Notes: generated by a model from the sequence alone, not told the origin. A stretch of DNA of 64,000 bases from Bdellovibrio sp. (GCA_014376435.1 JACMRL010000003.1:62001-126000), one strand, 5' to 3'; shown: positions 16,641 through 26,593, counted from the first letter of the stretch. Numbers and translations are program-made.

Positions 16641-17288
16641 CTAAACTTCAATATTTTTGAATTCACCCGAACGCTCATCGCATTCCATTAACTGACCTAG
16701 TTCAAGGTCAAAATAAATTCCCATCAAAGATAATTGATTATTTTTAACGGCCTCTTCTACAAATGGAAATGTATGTAAATTTTTGATTGAAGTAAGAATA
16801 GATTCTAATTCGCCGTGACGACATAAAGCTTCTTCATCTTTTTCATCTGGATATTTCGCTAGAACGCGCGCTTTCGCATCTTTGGCAATGCTAACCCACT
16901 GGTTTACGAAACCCTCCGTATGGCCCAAATGATTGATCATCAATGCACGAATACCCCCGCACTGGCGATGCCCTAAAATAATAATATTTTCGACTTTTAA
17001 ATTCACCACGGCAAATTCGATCGCGGCACTGACCCCGTGAAATTGACCGCCCGTTTCGTAAGGTGGAACCAAATTCGCAACGTTACGAACAATAAATAAC
17101 TCGCCCGGTGAGGCTGAAGTAATGATGGCAGGATCGACACGTGAGTCGCTGCAACCAATAATTAAAGTCTTTGGTGTTTGCGCTGTACCATTCGTTAAAC
17201 GTTGATACAGTGGATGTTCATTAGCGAAATACTTTTCGCGAAATTTGCGAAAACCTATCATCAGCCGGAAAATTTCTTTTTTGCTCAT
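16641..17288 (-). CDS. Beta-class carbonic anhydrase
   Basis: 215 residues with the zinc ligands and catalytic pair of beta carbonic anhydrases: CSDSRVDP (Cys, Asp, Arg) and GHRQCGG (His and Cys), plus GAAIEFAV-like GVSAAIEFAVVNL. The enzyme interconverts carbon dioxide and bicarbonate in the cytoplasm. It is monocistronic here; the sbtA/sbtB-like bicarbonate module lies 38 kb away. A weak A-rich ribosome site precedes the ATG. Confidence 0.92.
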   Translation of the reverse strand: MSKKEIFRLMIGFRKFREKYFANEHPLYQRLTNGTAQTPKTLIIGCSDSRVDPAIITSASPGELFIVRNVANLVPPYETGGQFHGVSAAIEFAVVNLKVENIIILGHRQCGGIRALMINHLGHTEGFVNQWVSIAKDAKARVLAKYPDEKDEEALCRHGELESILTSIKNLHTFPFVEEAVKNNQLSLMGIYFDLELGQLMECDERSGEFKNIEV

Positions 17289-17372
17289 ATGCTCTAGATA
17301 CCGCAGAATAAGAGCTTAGGTCTAGCACACTATTTCTTGCACTTTCGCGCATATGTAAGTAATATGTAAGTC

Positions 17373-18647
17373 ATGGCACTACCTGAAACACGTATTCTTC
17401 ATCAAAAACTTTCAATCCTAGCCGACGCGGCTAAATATGATGCCTCATGCTCAAGCAGTGGTTCTAAGCGAAAGCGCGAAGAAGGTGGCATGGGAAATGT
17501 CGAAGGCATGGGAATTTGCCACAGCTATTCACCCGACGGCCGTTGCATTAGTTTACTAAAAATCTTAATGACCAACTATTGCATCTTCGATTGTAAGTAT
17601 TGTGTAAACCGTGTTACCAGCGATGTTAAACGCGCGCGTTTTTCACCTGAAGAAGTTGTGGCCCTTACTTTAGAGTTTTATCGCCGCAATTATATCGAAG
17701 GTTTATTTTTAAGTTCTGGCATTGTGGAAAGTTCAGATTCGACGATGGAACAACTCATTCGCGTGGCAAAAACTTTACGAGTTGAACATAAATTTCAAGG
17801 TTATATTCATTTAAAAGTTGTTGCGGGTTCTTCACAAGAATTAATAAATGAAGCTGGCCTGTGGGCCGACCGCATCAGTGCCAATATTGAAATGCCAGTT
17901 CAAGCTGATTTAGATTTACTTGCTCCGGCTAAAACAATTCAGTCAGCTACAACATCTATGAGTCAAATAGCCGATAAAGTTTTAGAGACAAAAGAAGATC
18001 AAAAAAAATCTTTTTTGAAAACGCCAAAGTTTGCTCCGGCTGGACAAACAACCCAAATGATTGTGGGAGCAACTGAAAGTACCGACCAGCTTATTTTAAA
18101 TTCGTCTCAAGATTTATATAAAAAATATTCTTTGAAGCGAGTTTATTATTCTGCTTATAGCCCTATTCCTAATTCTGACGTGCTGCTACCGCGTGAACAA
18201 CCTCAGTTGATTCGCGAAAACCGTTTGTATCAAGCAGATTGGCTTTTACGTTTTTATAACTTTGAAGCTTCTGAATTAGTAAATAAAGAAACTCCTGATT
18301 TAGCTTTGGATATGGATCCGAAAACTTCTTGGGCTTTGCGCAATCGTAGTTTTTTTCCGGTGGATGTAAATTTAGCTTCACGCGAACAACTTCTACGCGT
18401 GCCTGGTTTAGGAGTTCGCAACGTCGAACGCATTATACAAATGCGCCCCTTCCGTAAAATTTCTTTACTCGATTTAGGTAAGTTACGGGTTCCTTTAAAG
18501 CGCACTAAATATTTTGTAACGACGTCTGATCATAATCCGGATGTATTTTTAATTGATTCGGCAAATTTGCGCGATCGTCTTAGCCCACCCGCAACTCAAC
18601 TTTCTTTATTTGATACCGTTATCACCGCAAAAACGGGTGAGCTTTAA
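17373..18647 (+). CDS. Radical SAM DNA modification/repair protein (TIGR03916-like)
   Basis: 424 residues. The radical SAM cluster motif is NYCIFDCKYCVNR (CxxxCxxC), preceded by CHSYSPDGRCISLLKILMTN, both diagnostic of the TIGR03916 putative DNA modification/repair family. The C-terminal part (about 330-400) has two helix-hairpin-helix-like turns (LLRVPGLGVRNVERII), expected for DNA binding. The stop overlaps the start of the next gene by one base, and that gene is the UdgX/DUF4130 partner usually found beside it. The reaction is not proven; a role in repair of damaged DNA is inferred from the pairing. Confidence 0.88.
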   Translation: MALPETRILHQKLSILADAAKYDASCSSSGSKRKREEGGMGNVEGMGICHSYSPDGRCISLLKILMTNYCIFDCKYCVNRVTSDVKRARFSPEEVVALTLEFYRRNYIEGLFLSSGIVESSDSTMEQLIRVAKTLRVEHKFQGYIHLKVVAGSSQELINEAGLWADRISANIEMPVQADLDLLAPAKTIQSATTSMSQIADKVLETKEDQKKSFLKTPKFAPAGQTTQMIVGATESTDQLILNSSQDLYKKYSLKRVYYSAYSPIPNSDVLLPREQPQLIRENRLYQADWLLRFYNFEASELVNKETPDLALDMDPKTSWALRNRSFFPVDVNLASREQLLRVPGLGVRNVERIIQMRPFRKISLLDLGKLRVPLKRTKYFVTTSDHNPDVFLIDSANLRDRLSPPATQLSLFDTVITAKTGEL

Positions 18648-20008
18648 TGACAGATACTCATTTTGAAAATTGGCGGATTGAGGCGCGGCAACTTTTGCAA
18701 AAAGGGATTGCACCCTCAGACACTTATTGGGAGAACAATCCTACTTTTTTAGAAAGTGATGAGTCTAATTTAAAACCGCTTTTGTCTCCGCAAGTTCCGC
18801 CTGAATTTTTTGAATTAGCTCAATTTGTAGCTTGCGCTCGTGATGAAAACCGCTGGTCTTTACTTTACCGAATTATTTATCGACTGAATCATGAAAATAA
18901 AAATTTACTAAAAGTTTCAGTTGATCCCGATGTTCATCGGGCCAACGAATTAGCAAAATCAGTTCGTCGTGACATCCATAAAATGCACGCTTTCGTCAGA
19001 TTTAAAAAAATCGATATTGAAGGTGTTGAAACATACATCGCTTGGCACAAAGCTGAACATTTGATTGTTGAGCTAGGCACGCCGTTTTTTATGCGCAGAT
19101 TCGGCGACAAACCTTGGTCAATTTTTACACCCGATGCTTCCGCCCACTGGGATTTAAAAACTCTTACTTTTGCTGAAGGAATACCCCAACATGAATTTCA
19201 ACATCGCGATCAGTTCGATGAGGTATGGAAAACTTATTACAAATCTATATTCAATCCAGCTCGCTTAAAAATTAAAATGATGAAAGCCGAAATGTCTCCG
19301 AAATATTGGTCAAGTATGCCGGAAGCAGAAATTATTCACGACTTAATTCGTAATACGCCACTACGCCTCCAAAACATGGCTAATGCTCCGAAGTTTAAGG
19401 CGGAAGTTCCTGAAAATGTTTCGTGGCAGGATTTAAAAAAAGCTGCGCTGAAGTGCAAAGCATGTCCGTTAGCCGCACACGCAACTCAGACAGTTTTTGG
19501 CGAAGGAAACTTAGAAGCTGAATTAATGATTATCGGCGAACAACCTGGTGATGAAGAAGATTTAAACGGACAAGTCTTCGTTGGACCAGCCGGAAAAATT
19601 TTAGCCGATGCATTGCAAAAAGCGAATGTGTCCCGTGAATCAATTTATATTACGAATGCCGTTAAGCATTTTAAATTTACGCAAACTGACAACCGACGCG
19701 TTCATCAAAAAGCTAAGGGTTCAGAAATGCAAGCTTGCAAACCTTGGCTTGAGGCTGAAATCGCGCGTGTTAAACCAAAAGTGATTATTGCTTTAGGTAC
19801 AACGGCCGCGACAGCTATTTATGGTCGTCTGCTAAAAATTAAAGATGAGCGCGGTAAAGCTTATGTGGATAGCCGCTTAGCAAAATCTTTGTTCGTTTCA
19901 TGGCATCCGGCTGCAATTTTACGTGCCTCTTCAATCGAAGAACAAATTTCGCGACAAAATGAATTAGCGATAGATATTGCTCAAGCTATGAACGCGACTA
20001 AAGTTTAA
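18647..20008 (+). CDS. DUF4130-UdgX fusion, uracil-DNA-binding repair protein
   Basis: 453 residues, two parts. Residues about 1-240 are the DUF4130/TIGR03915 domain (RWSLLYRIIYRL, WHKAEHLIVELGTPFFMRRF). Residues about 260-450 are a UdgX-like uracil-DNA glycosylase fold: CKACPLAAHATQTVFG (Fe-S cysteines), GEQPGDEEDL, NAVKHFKF, then the R-loop NRRVHQK, and WHPAAILR. UdgX in mycobacteria uses KRRIH to link covalently to uracil-DNA through the His; here Lys is replaced by Asn but His is kept. It overlaps the radical SAM gene by one base. Confidence 0.85.
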   Translation: MTDTHFENWRIEARQLLQKGIAPSDTYWENNPTFLESDESNLKPLLSPQVPPEFFELAQFVACARDENRWSLLYRIIYRLNHENKNLLKVSVDPDVHRANELAKSVRRDIHKMHAFVRFKKIDIEGVETYIAWHKAEHLIVELGTPFFMRRFGDKPWSIFTPDASAHWDLKTLTFAEGIPQHEFQHRDQFDEVWKTYYKSIFNPARLKIKMMKAEMSPKYWSSMPEAEIIHDLIRNTPLRLQNMANAPKFKAEVPENVSWQDLKKAALKCKACPLAAHATQTVFGEGNLEAELMIIGEQPGDEEDLNGQVFVGPAGKILADALQKANVSRESIYITNAVKHFKFTQTDNRRVHQKAKGSEMQACKPWLEAEIARVKPKVIIALGTTAATAIYGRLLKIKDERGKAYVDSRLAKSLFVSWHPAAILRASSIEEQISRQNELAIDIAQAMNATKV

Positions 20009-20093
20009 AACAGCAACGCAGCTAGTAGTGGTTTGGCATTTGCTTGGCGCACCCTAGTATCCAGTTTAATCTTTTTACTCACGAAGGAAGCTT

Positions 20094-21230
20094 ATGCAAT
20101 TACTTACTTTTGTTATTTCGTTATTCATCGGTTTAAATTCTTTCGCGCAGGAAAAACCCGCAGACCCATCTTTTGCAAATGGCGCTTGCGGCGTACATAT
20201 TACAAATTATTGTTCGGAGGTTCGCGAACCTAAAGAAAGTTTCATGTGTTTAAAACAACATGAGGCTGATTTATCGGTCGAGTGTAAACAAGAAATCGAA
20301 CGATGGGTTCAAGTTAACCGTCAGTCTTTACGACGTGGTGGTGGTTCGCTTAATTCTTTCGGCGGAATGAATGCTTTAGGTCCCACAAGCCGCGGAGCCA
20401 GTTACGAAAGTCGCTTTGGTAACAGCACTACATTTTTAAATCAACAAAGATTAAATTTATCTACACCCATTGGCAGCATCAGTGGCGGATTATTAGGTGT
20501 TTCCCTGGCCGGCGGAAATTTACATATTGGTGAAAGTGTTTTTTTAGATTCGGGTATTCAGATTCCTAAAGAATTATATCGTGCAGAAATCGGATTGCAG
20601 TATTTCAAAATTCTTTCTGATAAAGATAACTGGGGCATTCGTGCATCGATTGGTTATAACGGCGATGAAGTTTTCAAACGTTCTAGTGATACCAGCTTTA
20701 GCGTAAATGCATATTTCTCGTTTCCACCATCAGGCAGTGGTTTTTGGATTGCGACCATTTTTTTAGCAAATAATTCATTTTTAGGAAATTATATTCCAAT
20801 TCCGGGAGTTTTATATTTTTACAAAACACCAACGTTTACTGGCATATTTGGTTTTCCAATCGTTTCTGCCCAGTGGACGCCAGTTAATCCTTGGGCTTTC
20901 GGAATTTCTATTTTTGGCCCGACAATTACGATGGAAGCAAATTACGGAAGCGTTGATACTTATCAGTTTTTTACTAATCTTGGTTATGCCCAGCAGAATT
21001 TTATTTTGCGTGATCGTGTGAATGACAAGGATCGGTTAACGATTGAAGAAAAGAAGTTAGCTTTTGGAGTTCGTACACCTGTATTGGGGTTTATCGGTGC
21101 CGAAATTCAAATCGCAAATGCTTTTGACCGCCAGATTTATATTGGCGAGGGGCTTTTTAAAAAGCAGGGCGGATCAGCTAAGTTTGATAGTGACTGGCTA
21201 GGATCAATCGCACTAAGAGCGGCTTTTTAA
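20094..21230 (+). CDS. Secreted Cys-rich N-terminus plus outer-membrane barrel-like protein
   Basis: 378 residues. A signal peptide (MQLLTFVISLFIGLNSFAQ) is followed by a short segment with regularly placed cysteines (GACGVHITNYC, FMCLKQH, VECKQEI) that resembles the Cys-rich repeat of Golgi apparatus protein 1, and then a Gly/Ser linker. From about residue 110 the sequence has barrel-like alternation and ends in GSIALRAAF, a C-terminal aromatic strand. The combination of one Cys-rich repeat with a barrel is unusual. GAAGGAAG precedes the ATG. It ends one base before the TTG start of the CoA-transferase-like gene. Confidence 0.6.
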   Translation: MQLLTFVISLFIGLNSFAQEKPADPSFANGACGVHITNYCSEVREPKESFMCLKQHEADLSVECKQEIERWVQVNRQSLRRGGGSLNSFGGMNALGPTSRGASYESRFGNSTTFLNQQRLNLSTPIGSISGGLLGVSLAGGNLHIGESVFLDSGIQIPKELYRAEIGLQYFKILSDKDNWGIRASIGYNGDEVFKRSSDTSFSVNAYFSFPPSGSGFWIATIFLANNSFLGNYIPIPGVLYFYKTPTFTGIFGFPIVSAQWTPVNPWAFGISIFGPTITMEANYGSVDTYQFFTNLGYAQQNFILRDRVNDKDRLTIEEKKLAFGVRTPVLGFIGAEIQIANAFDRQIYIGEGLFKKQGGSAKFDSDWLGSIALRAAF

Positions 21231-21231
21231 A

Positions 21232-23145
21232 TTGGCTCAATTAATTAGTAATGTCTCTACGGCCGTAGATCAAATCCTAGCCCGTCTGGGTCCAGATATT
21301 TCAATGGCTACTCCGCTAGGATTGGGAAAACCAAATCTTTTATTAAATGAACTTTATCGACGGATTAAAAATAATCCCTCATTAAGTTTAAAAATATTTA
21401 GTGCATTGGCACTAAATCCGCCTTCGCCAAAAGAAGATCTAGCTAAAAGATTTTTTGTTCCGTTTGCAAAACGTCACTGGGGCGTTGATTATCCTGAGCT
21501 TCAGTATGCCAAGGATGCCGAAGCTAATTTATTACCTAGCAATGTTCGTATTCATGAATTTTACTTCCGCGCAGGCGCCGCAATGAATTCTCCTAAGCTA
21601 CAGCAAGATTACCAAAGTATTAATTACACGCGCGTTGCCGAGTCAGTTTATAACGAAGGCGTGAATTTAGTGGTGCAAATGATTGCGAAAAATCCTAAAT
21701 CCGAAACTGCACGTTATAGTTTATCTTGCAATCCGGATGTAACTTTAGATTTAGTCGATTTGTACCGCGCAGGTAAAAAAAACGTTTTAATGGTGGGTAT
21801 GGTACACCCCGATTTGCCTTTCTTGGGTGGGGAAGCGGAAGTACCAGCAGATTTTTTTAATTTGATTATCGAAGATACAACGATTCAACACGAAATTTTT
21901 GCTTTACCTAAATTGCCAATTAGCGCAGCTGATCACGTAATTGGTTTCTACGCTAGTCAGCTTGTCGCCGATGATGGAACCTTACAAATCGGCATTGGTT
22001 CGCTTTCCGATGCGGTGATTGCTTCAATGCTAATGCGGCATCAAAATAATTTACTGTATAATGAACTTGTAGAACAAATTTGGAAAAATGGAAAAAAATC
22101 TTCAAGCCTACCTTACGAAAAATCTCCATTTAAAGAAGGTATTTACGGCCTTAGCGAAATGGTTACCGATGGTTATATGCACTTACGGGAAGCTGGCATT
22201 TTAAAGCGTGAAGTAATCGACGAAAAAAGTGGCGCTAAAACTTATTTGCACGGCGCTTTTTATTTGGGCTCGAAAAAATTCTATTCTTGGCTGCGTGAAC
22301 TAAACCCAGAAAATTTTAGCGGCATTCGCATGACTCGCGTTTCTAAAGTAAATGATTTGTACGATCCACATGAATTAGTACTTCGTATGCAACGTAGAAA
22401 TCCACGTTTTTTAAATACGTGCATGCAAGTTACTTTACTGGGTGGAGCCGCTTCAGAAACTTTAGAAAACGGTAGCGTCGTCAGCGGCGTTGGTGGCCAG
22501 TATAATTTTGTTGCGATGGCGCAAGAACTTAAAAATTCACGTTCAATCCTGATGTTACGTAGCGTGCGTGAAAGCAAAGGAAAACGTTTTTCTAATATTG
22601 TTTGGTCGCACGGCCATCTAACAATTCCCCGTCACTTACGTGATATTGTTATTACAGAATACGGTGTCGCTGATTTAAAAAATAAATCAGATGAAGAGTG
22701 CGTTAAAGCGATGATTGAAATTGCGGATGCGGAGTTTCAAGAAGCTTTAGTAAAAAAGGCGAAGCAACATAGAAAACTTTCGCTAGATTATCAAATTACC
22801 GAAACTGCCAAACAAAATACTTCTGAAAATGTTAAAAAATTTATCGCTCGTGGCCGTCAAAGTGAAGTCTTTAAAGCTTTTGCGCTTGGCAGTGACTTCA
22901 CTGAGGTTGAACAAAATCTAGTTGCGGCACTTGAGCCAATTCAGAATCTAGCATCGACTCCAGGGGTATCTGCTAAGTTAAAACTTTTCGCTTGGGCATT
23001 GAATGGCTTAGTGATCGATGCAAATCCGTTTGCGGCAGAACTTGAACGGATGGATTTAATCAAGCCTCAAGGTTTGATGGCAAAAATCTACCGCGGACTT
23101 TTACTTAAGGTTTTAAACGAACAGAAAATTTATGAATTCAACTGA
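21232..23145 (+). CDS. Acetyl-CoA hydrolase/transferase family protein
   Basis: 637 residues, TTG start directly after the preceding stop. The C-terminal half has the family marks GVGGQYNFVAMA, the ITEYGVADLKNKS block and the preceding NIVWSHGHLTIPRHL, as in 4-hydroxybutyrate/acetyl-CoA transferases. An internal VADDGTLQIGIGSLSDAV is the usual CoA-binding segment. It is longer than the roughly 430-residue transferases, like a longer branch with a N-terminal extension and a C-terminal helical region of about 100 residues. Acyl-CoA substrate unknown. The next gene overlaps by 14 bases. Confidence 0.85.
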   Translation: MAQLISNVSTAVDQILARLGPDISMATPLGLGKPNLLLNELYRRIKNNPSLSLKIFSALALNPPSPKEDLAKRFFVPFAKRHWGVDYPELQYAKDAEANLLPSNVRIHEFYFRAGAAMNSPKLQQDYQSINYTRVAESVYNEGVNLVVQMIAKNPKSETARYSLSCNPDVTLDLVDLYRAGKKNVLMVGMVHPDLPFLGGEAEVPADFFNLIIEDTTIQHEIFALPKLPISAADHVIGFYASQLVADDGTLQIGIGSLSDAVIASMLMRHQNNLLYNELVEQIWKNGKKSSSLPYEKSPFKEGIYGLSEMVTDGYMHLREAGILKREVIDEKSGAKTYLHGAFYLGSKKFYSWLRELNPENFSGIRMTRVSKVNDLYDPHELVLRMQRRNPRFLNTCMQVTLLGGAASETLENGSVVSGVGGQYNFVAMAQELKNSRSILMLRSVRESKGKRFSNIVWSHGHLTIPRHLRDIVITEYGVADLKNKSDEECVKAMIEIADAEFQEALVKKAKQHRKLSLDYQITETAKQNTSENVKKFIARGRQSEVFKAFALGSDFTEVEQNLVAALEPIQNLASTPGVSAKLKLFAWALNGLVIDANPFAAELERMDLIKPQGLMAKIYRGLLLKVLNEQKIYEFN

Positions 23146-24331
23146 ACAAAGTGGGCTTTCAAAAGGCCTGATATTTTTATTAGCAACGGCCGTAGGAATT
23201 ATTGCGGCTAATTTATATTATGCTCAGCCGTTAACGGGAATGATTAGTCGCGCCCTGGGTCTTGCGCCGGGCGCGGCTGGCCTAGTCGTGACCTTGACTC
23301 AAATGGGTTACGGACTTGGGGTTTTGTTAGTCGTTCCGCTAGGTGATATTTTAGAAAATCGTCGTCTCGTTTTAACTATGATGTCTGTAGCGGTTATTGG
23401 TTTATTGGGATTGGCTTTTTCTACCCAACTAATTCCCTATTTTATTGCGGCCTTCGCGACTGGTATTGGCGCTTCAACCGTGCAAATTATTATGCCTTAC
23501 GCGGCTCATTTTTCGTCTCACGAAAAACGCGGCGAAGTAGTTGGCAGGTTAACAAGCGGTTTGATGATGGGAATTATGTTGTCTAGGCCCATCGCAAGTT
23601 TATTAACGGATTTATATTCATGGCATGCAGTTTTTGTGCTTTCTGCTTTTTTGATGATCGTCTTAGGCTTTGTTCTGCACCGTCTACTACCCGAGCGTAA
23701 ACCGACTAATTTAAATCTTCATTACACTAAACTTTTAAGCTCGATGATTTATCTTTTTATAAATACTCCGATACTTCGCCGACGTGCGATTTACCAAGCA
23801 TTTTTATTTGGAGCATTCTGTTTATTTTGGACAGCTAGTCCACTGTTACTTGCTGGTTCTGAATTTCATTTTTCACAAACGGCAATCGCAATTTTTGCAT
23901 TAGTTGGAGTAACGGGTGCCGTGTCCGCCCCTTTCGCGGGAAAAGCCGCCGATCGTGGCTGGACTAAAATAGCCACAGTCAGTTCAATCGCCGCCTGCGC
24001 ACTTTCATTTTTGCTGAGTCATATTTTTCCGAGTGGTTCAGTTAGTTCATTATTTGCTTTAGTTATCGCTGCCATCTTGTTGGATGCTGGTGTGACGGCA
24101 AATCTAATCTTAGGTCAGCGCGAAATTTTTTCTTTGCCGGCCGAATTACGCGGCCGCTTGAATGGTCTTTACATTGCGACTATTTTTGTAGGTGGGGCTG
24201 CGGGTTCTGCTTTGGGTGGCTGGGCTTACGCAAATGGCGGCTGGTCTTTGACTTCATGGGTAGGATTTTTATTACCCGCAACAGCGCTACTTTATTTTTT
24301 TACCGATCGAAAAAATTTTAAGGAGAATTAG
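23132..24331 (+). CDS. MFS transporter (YybF/arabinose-efflux-like)
   Basis: 399 residues, twelve predicted helices. ANLYYAQPLTGMISRALGL at the N-terminus and GYGLGVLLVVPLGDILENRR (the MFS motif A in loop 2-3) are typical of a branch of putative drug or sugar efflux MFS proteins. It overlaps the end of the CoA-transferase-like gene by 14 bases and is 3 bases before the aldo/keto reductase, giving a likely four-gene transcript from 20094. Substrate unknown. Confidence 0.8.
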   Translation: MNSTEQSGLSKGLIFLLATAVGIIAANLYYAQPLTGMISRALGLAPGAAGLVVTLTQMGYGLGVLLVVPLGDILENRRLVLTMMSVAVIGLLGLAFSTQLIPYFIAAFATGIGASTVQIIMPYAAHFSSHEKRGEVVGRLTSGLMMGIMLSRPIASLLTDLYSWHAVFVLSAFLMIVLGFVLHRLLPERKPTNLNLHYTKLLSSMIYLFINTPILRRRAIYQAFLFGAFCLFWTASPLLLAGSEFHFSQTAIAIFALVGVTGAVSAPFAGKAADRGWTKIATVSSIAACALSFLLSHIFPSGSVSSLFALVIAAILLDAGVTANLILGQREIFSLPAELRGRLNGLYIATIFVGGAAGSALGGWAYANGGWSLTSWVGFLLPATALLYFFTDRKNFKEN

Positions 24332-24334
24332 AAA

Positions 24335-25366
24335 ATGGAATACCGAAGATTGGGCAAATCTGGATTAATGGTCCCCGTACTTAGCTTTGGCACAGCTACT
24401 TTTGGCGGTACAGGAGAATTTTTTAAAGCGTGGGGTTCAACCGATGTTAAAGAAGCGAAGCGACTGATCGATTTATGTATGGAAGCCGAACTTAATTTTT
24501 TTGATACAGCTAATGGCTATTCTCGGGGTGCGGCCGAAGAAATTTTAGGTGAAGCTATTTTAGGTAAAAGACAAAATATGATTTTATCAACTAAATCAAC
24601 TTTTCCAACCGGAGCTGGCGCAAATGATTACGGTTCATCTAGGAAACACGTCATTGAACAATGCGAAGCTAGCTTACGTAGACTGAAAACAGATTATATC
24701 GACGTTTACCATATGCACGGGATGGATAGCCACACCCCGGTAGAAGAAACTTTAATGACCTTGGAGACTTTGATTCAAAGCGGAAAAGTTCGCTACATCG
24801 CTTGTTCTAATTTTTCTGCGTGGCACTTGATGAAATCTCTTTCGACATCAGAAAAACTAGGCTTAAACCGCTACGTCGCACATCAAATTTATTATTCATT
24901 AGTAGGACGTGATGCCGAATGGGAATTGTTACCTTTAGGTACTGATCAAGGCGTGGGTTCAATTATTTGGAGTCCTTTAGCGGGTGGTGCACTCAGTGGA
25001 AAAATTACGCGCAAACAAGCTCCGTCTAAAGAAAGCCGCTTAGGACAAATCAAATTTGTTCATTATAATGACGAGATTTTATTTTCAGTTGTGGATGTCT
25101 TAGAACAAATCGCCAGAGAGCGTGAGAAAACAATTCCGCAAGTGGCGTTAAATTGGATCTTACGAAAACCAACGGTGGCTAATATTATTGTGGGTGCCAG
25201 AAATGAAGAGCAGCTAAAACAAAACTTAGGAGCGATCGGCTGGAAATTAAGCGAAGAAGAAGTGATACGTTTGGATAAAGCTGGAAAATCTTCAGCTCCC
25301 TATCCTTACTGGCATCAGCAAAGTTTTCCACAACTTGTGCCAAGCTTTGCCCCCATAACTCAATAG
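24335..25366 (+). CDS. Aldo/keto reductase
   Basis: 343 residues with the AKR barrel signs: LSFGTATFGG, FDTANGYSRGAAEEILG (Asp and Tyr of the tetrad), STKSTF (Lys), YHMHGMDSHTPVEETL (His) and IACSNFSAWHL. All four catalytic residues are present, so NADPH-dependent reduction of a carbonyl is expected. A ribosome site AAGGAG is inside the stop region of the MFS gene. The substrate cannot be told. It is probably the last gene of the run that starts at 20094. Confidence 0.9.
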   Translation: MEYRRLGKSGLMVPVLSFGTATFGGTGEFFKAWGSTDVKEAKRLIDLCMEAELNFFDTANGYSRGAAEEILGEAILGKRQNMILSTKSTFPTGAGANDYGSSRKHVIEQCEASLRRLKTDYIDVYHMHGMDSHTPVEETLMTLETLIQSGKVRYIACSNFSAWHLMKSLSTSEKLGLNRYVAHQIYYSLVGRDAEWELLPLGTDQGVGSIIWSPLAGGALSGKITRKQAPSKESRLGQIKFVHYNDEILFSVVDVLEQIAREREKTIPQVALNWILRKPTVANIIVGARNEEQLKQNLGAIGWKLSEEEVIRLDKAGKSSAPYPYWHQQSFPQLVPSFAPITQ

Positions 25367-25474
25367 CGATGAAGGTTTTAAAATAACTTTAAAATGAGAG
25401 TCAGTCTCAGTTCAATTTCAATTAGTCTAAAGATTTCATTGATATTCTTATTTGCCTATCGTTAAAATAGTTTC

Positions 25475-26062
25475 ATGAGAATATCAGATGGAACTGCTAT
25501 AAATTTTTTTTCTGCTTACTCGCAAGCTGTTGCCGCGCTTGTAGGTTTATCTGCCACTTTCGGGATCTTTCATTATCAAAATTTAAAATCTAATTTTACT
25601 CGTAGAGTTGAAAAAATTTACGGAGTTTTTAATTCGCACTTTCGCGTTTTTATGAACGAACAACAACAAATTAAATTTGATGATTTTGTAAATCACGAGC
25701 AGCGCGCTAGTTTTATTGAACCAATTTATTTTAATTGGATTACGACGGATTTGAATAGGCAAATTTCTAAAACGCTAGATGATAACCGATCTCGCATTCA
25801 TGAATTTGAAATGCTAAGCGATGAGTTCAATGACTATCAGCAAAGTAAAAATAAAATGAAATCTTTCCGTAGTAGTTTTTTAGTGGCTACAATGCTGGGT
25901 CTTTTTTCGATCGTACTTGGCTTAATCGGAATTGTAAGCGTTGATGTGGAGATCTGGAAAGATGAACGTTTATTTTTGTTAGTCGTAGGTATGACGGTAC
26001 TGATTATTTATTTAATCGCGTTGTACCGTTTATTAGATCGCTCTTTTCAAAAACCTGAGTAA
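25475..26062 (+). CDS. Three-helix membrane protein of unknown function
   Basis: 195 residues: a hydrophobic segment near residues 12-30, a long charged cytoplasmic-type stretch rich in Phe, Asn and Glu (about 35-130), then two closely spaced helices (FLVATMLGLFSIVLGLIGIV and LFLLVVGMTVLIIYLIALY). No known domain was recognised. It follows the aldo/keto reductase by 108 bases, so it may have its own promoter. Confidence 0.6.
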   Translation: MRISDGTAINFFSAYSQAVAALVGLSATFGIFHYQNLKSNFTRRVEKIYGVFNSHFRVFMNEQQQIKFDDFVNHEQRASFIEPIYFNWITTDLNRQISKTLDDNRSRIHEFEMLSDEFNDYQQSKNKMKSFRSSFLVATMLGLFSIVLGLIGIVSVDVEIWKDERLFLLVVGMTVLIIYLIALYRLLDRSFQKPE

Positions 26063-26279
26063 TTACGTACCGATAAAAATTGCAGCTAATTTAGTTTTCA
26101 TTTTGGTCTCGTTCCGTAGTCGATGATTGCATTGATAATGAAAGCGTATTGATATTAACGCAAACTAGGCAGCCTCTCCAGTTTGAAAAAAAACAGCCTA
26201 TTCGTATTTAATTTTCATTTACGAACGTAAAAACCTTTGTGAATAGCAATGAATTATCTAAAGTTAATGCTTTAAAAAA

Positions 26280-26505
26280 CTATTTCGCGTGAAATTCGAT
26301 GTGATCTTTAATAAAAGACGCGATAAAATAATAGCTGTGATCACAGCCGTCTTGCATTCTTAGAATTAATTCTTGTTTGCCGCTGGTTTCACAAACTTCA
26401 CGAAAATTTACTGGCAATTACTGGTTTTCTAAAAACTCGTCGGACTTACCCTGATCAATTAAGATCGGGTTGGCATGAATTTTATGACTGGTAATCAACT
26501 CGCAC
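26280..26505 (-). pseudogene. C-terminal remnant of S-formylglutathione hydrolase
   Basis: On the minus strand the frame reads ANPILIDQGKSDEFLENQ, then TAA at 26420-26418, then [15 protein letters not shown] and [16 protein letters not shown] followed by HAK and TAG at 26282-26280. LIDQG and GCDHSYYFI (with the catalytic Asp and His) are specific to the C-terminus of S-formylglutathione hydrolase/esterase D. No N-terminal half or nucleophile Ser region is found upstream, so the gene is 5' truncated and also carries an in-frame stop with the frame intact. No formaldehyde dehydrogenase partner is present. Rest of the gap (26063-26280) shows nothing recognisable. Confidence 0.7.
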
Positions 26506-26593
26506 GATACAAGCCTATTACGTTCGTTAGTAATTCGCAAATATTTTGGACAGTTTTTATTGCCCCTGTTATAAAGCTGTGTTCAGTTAGCCC

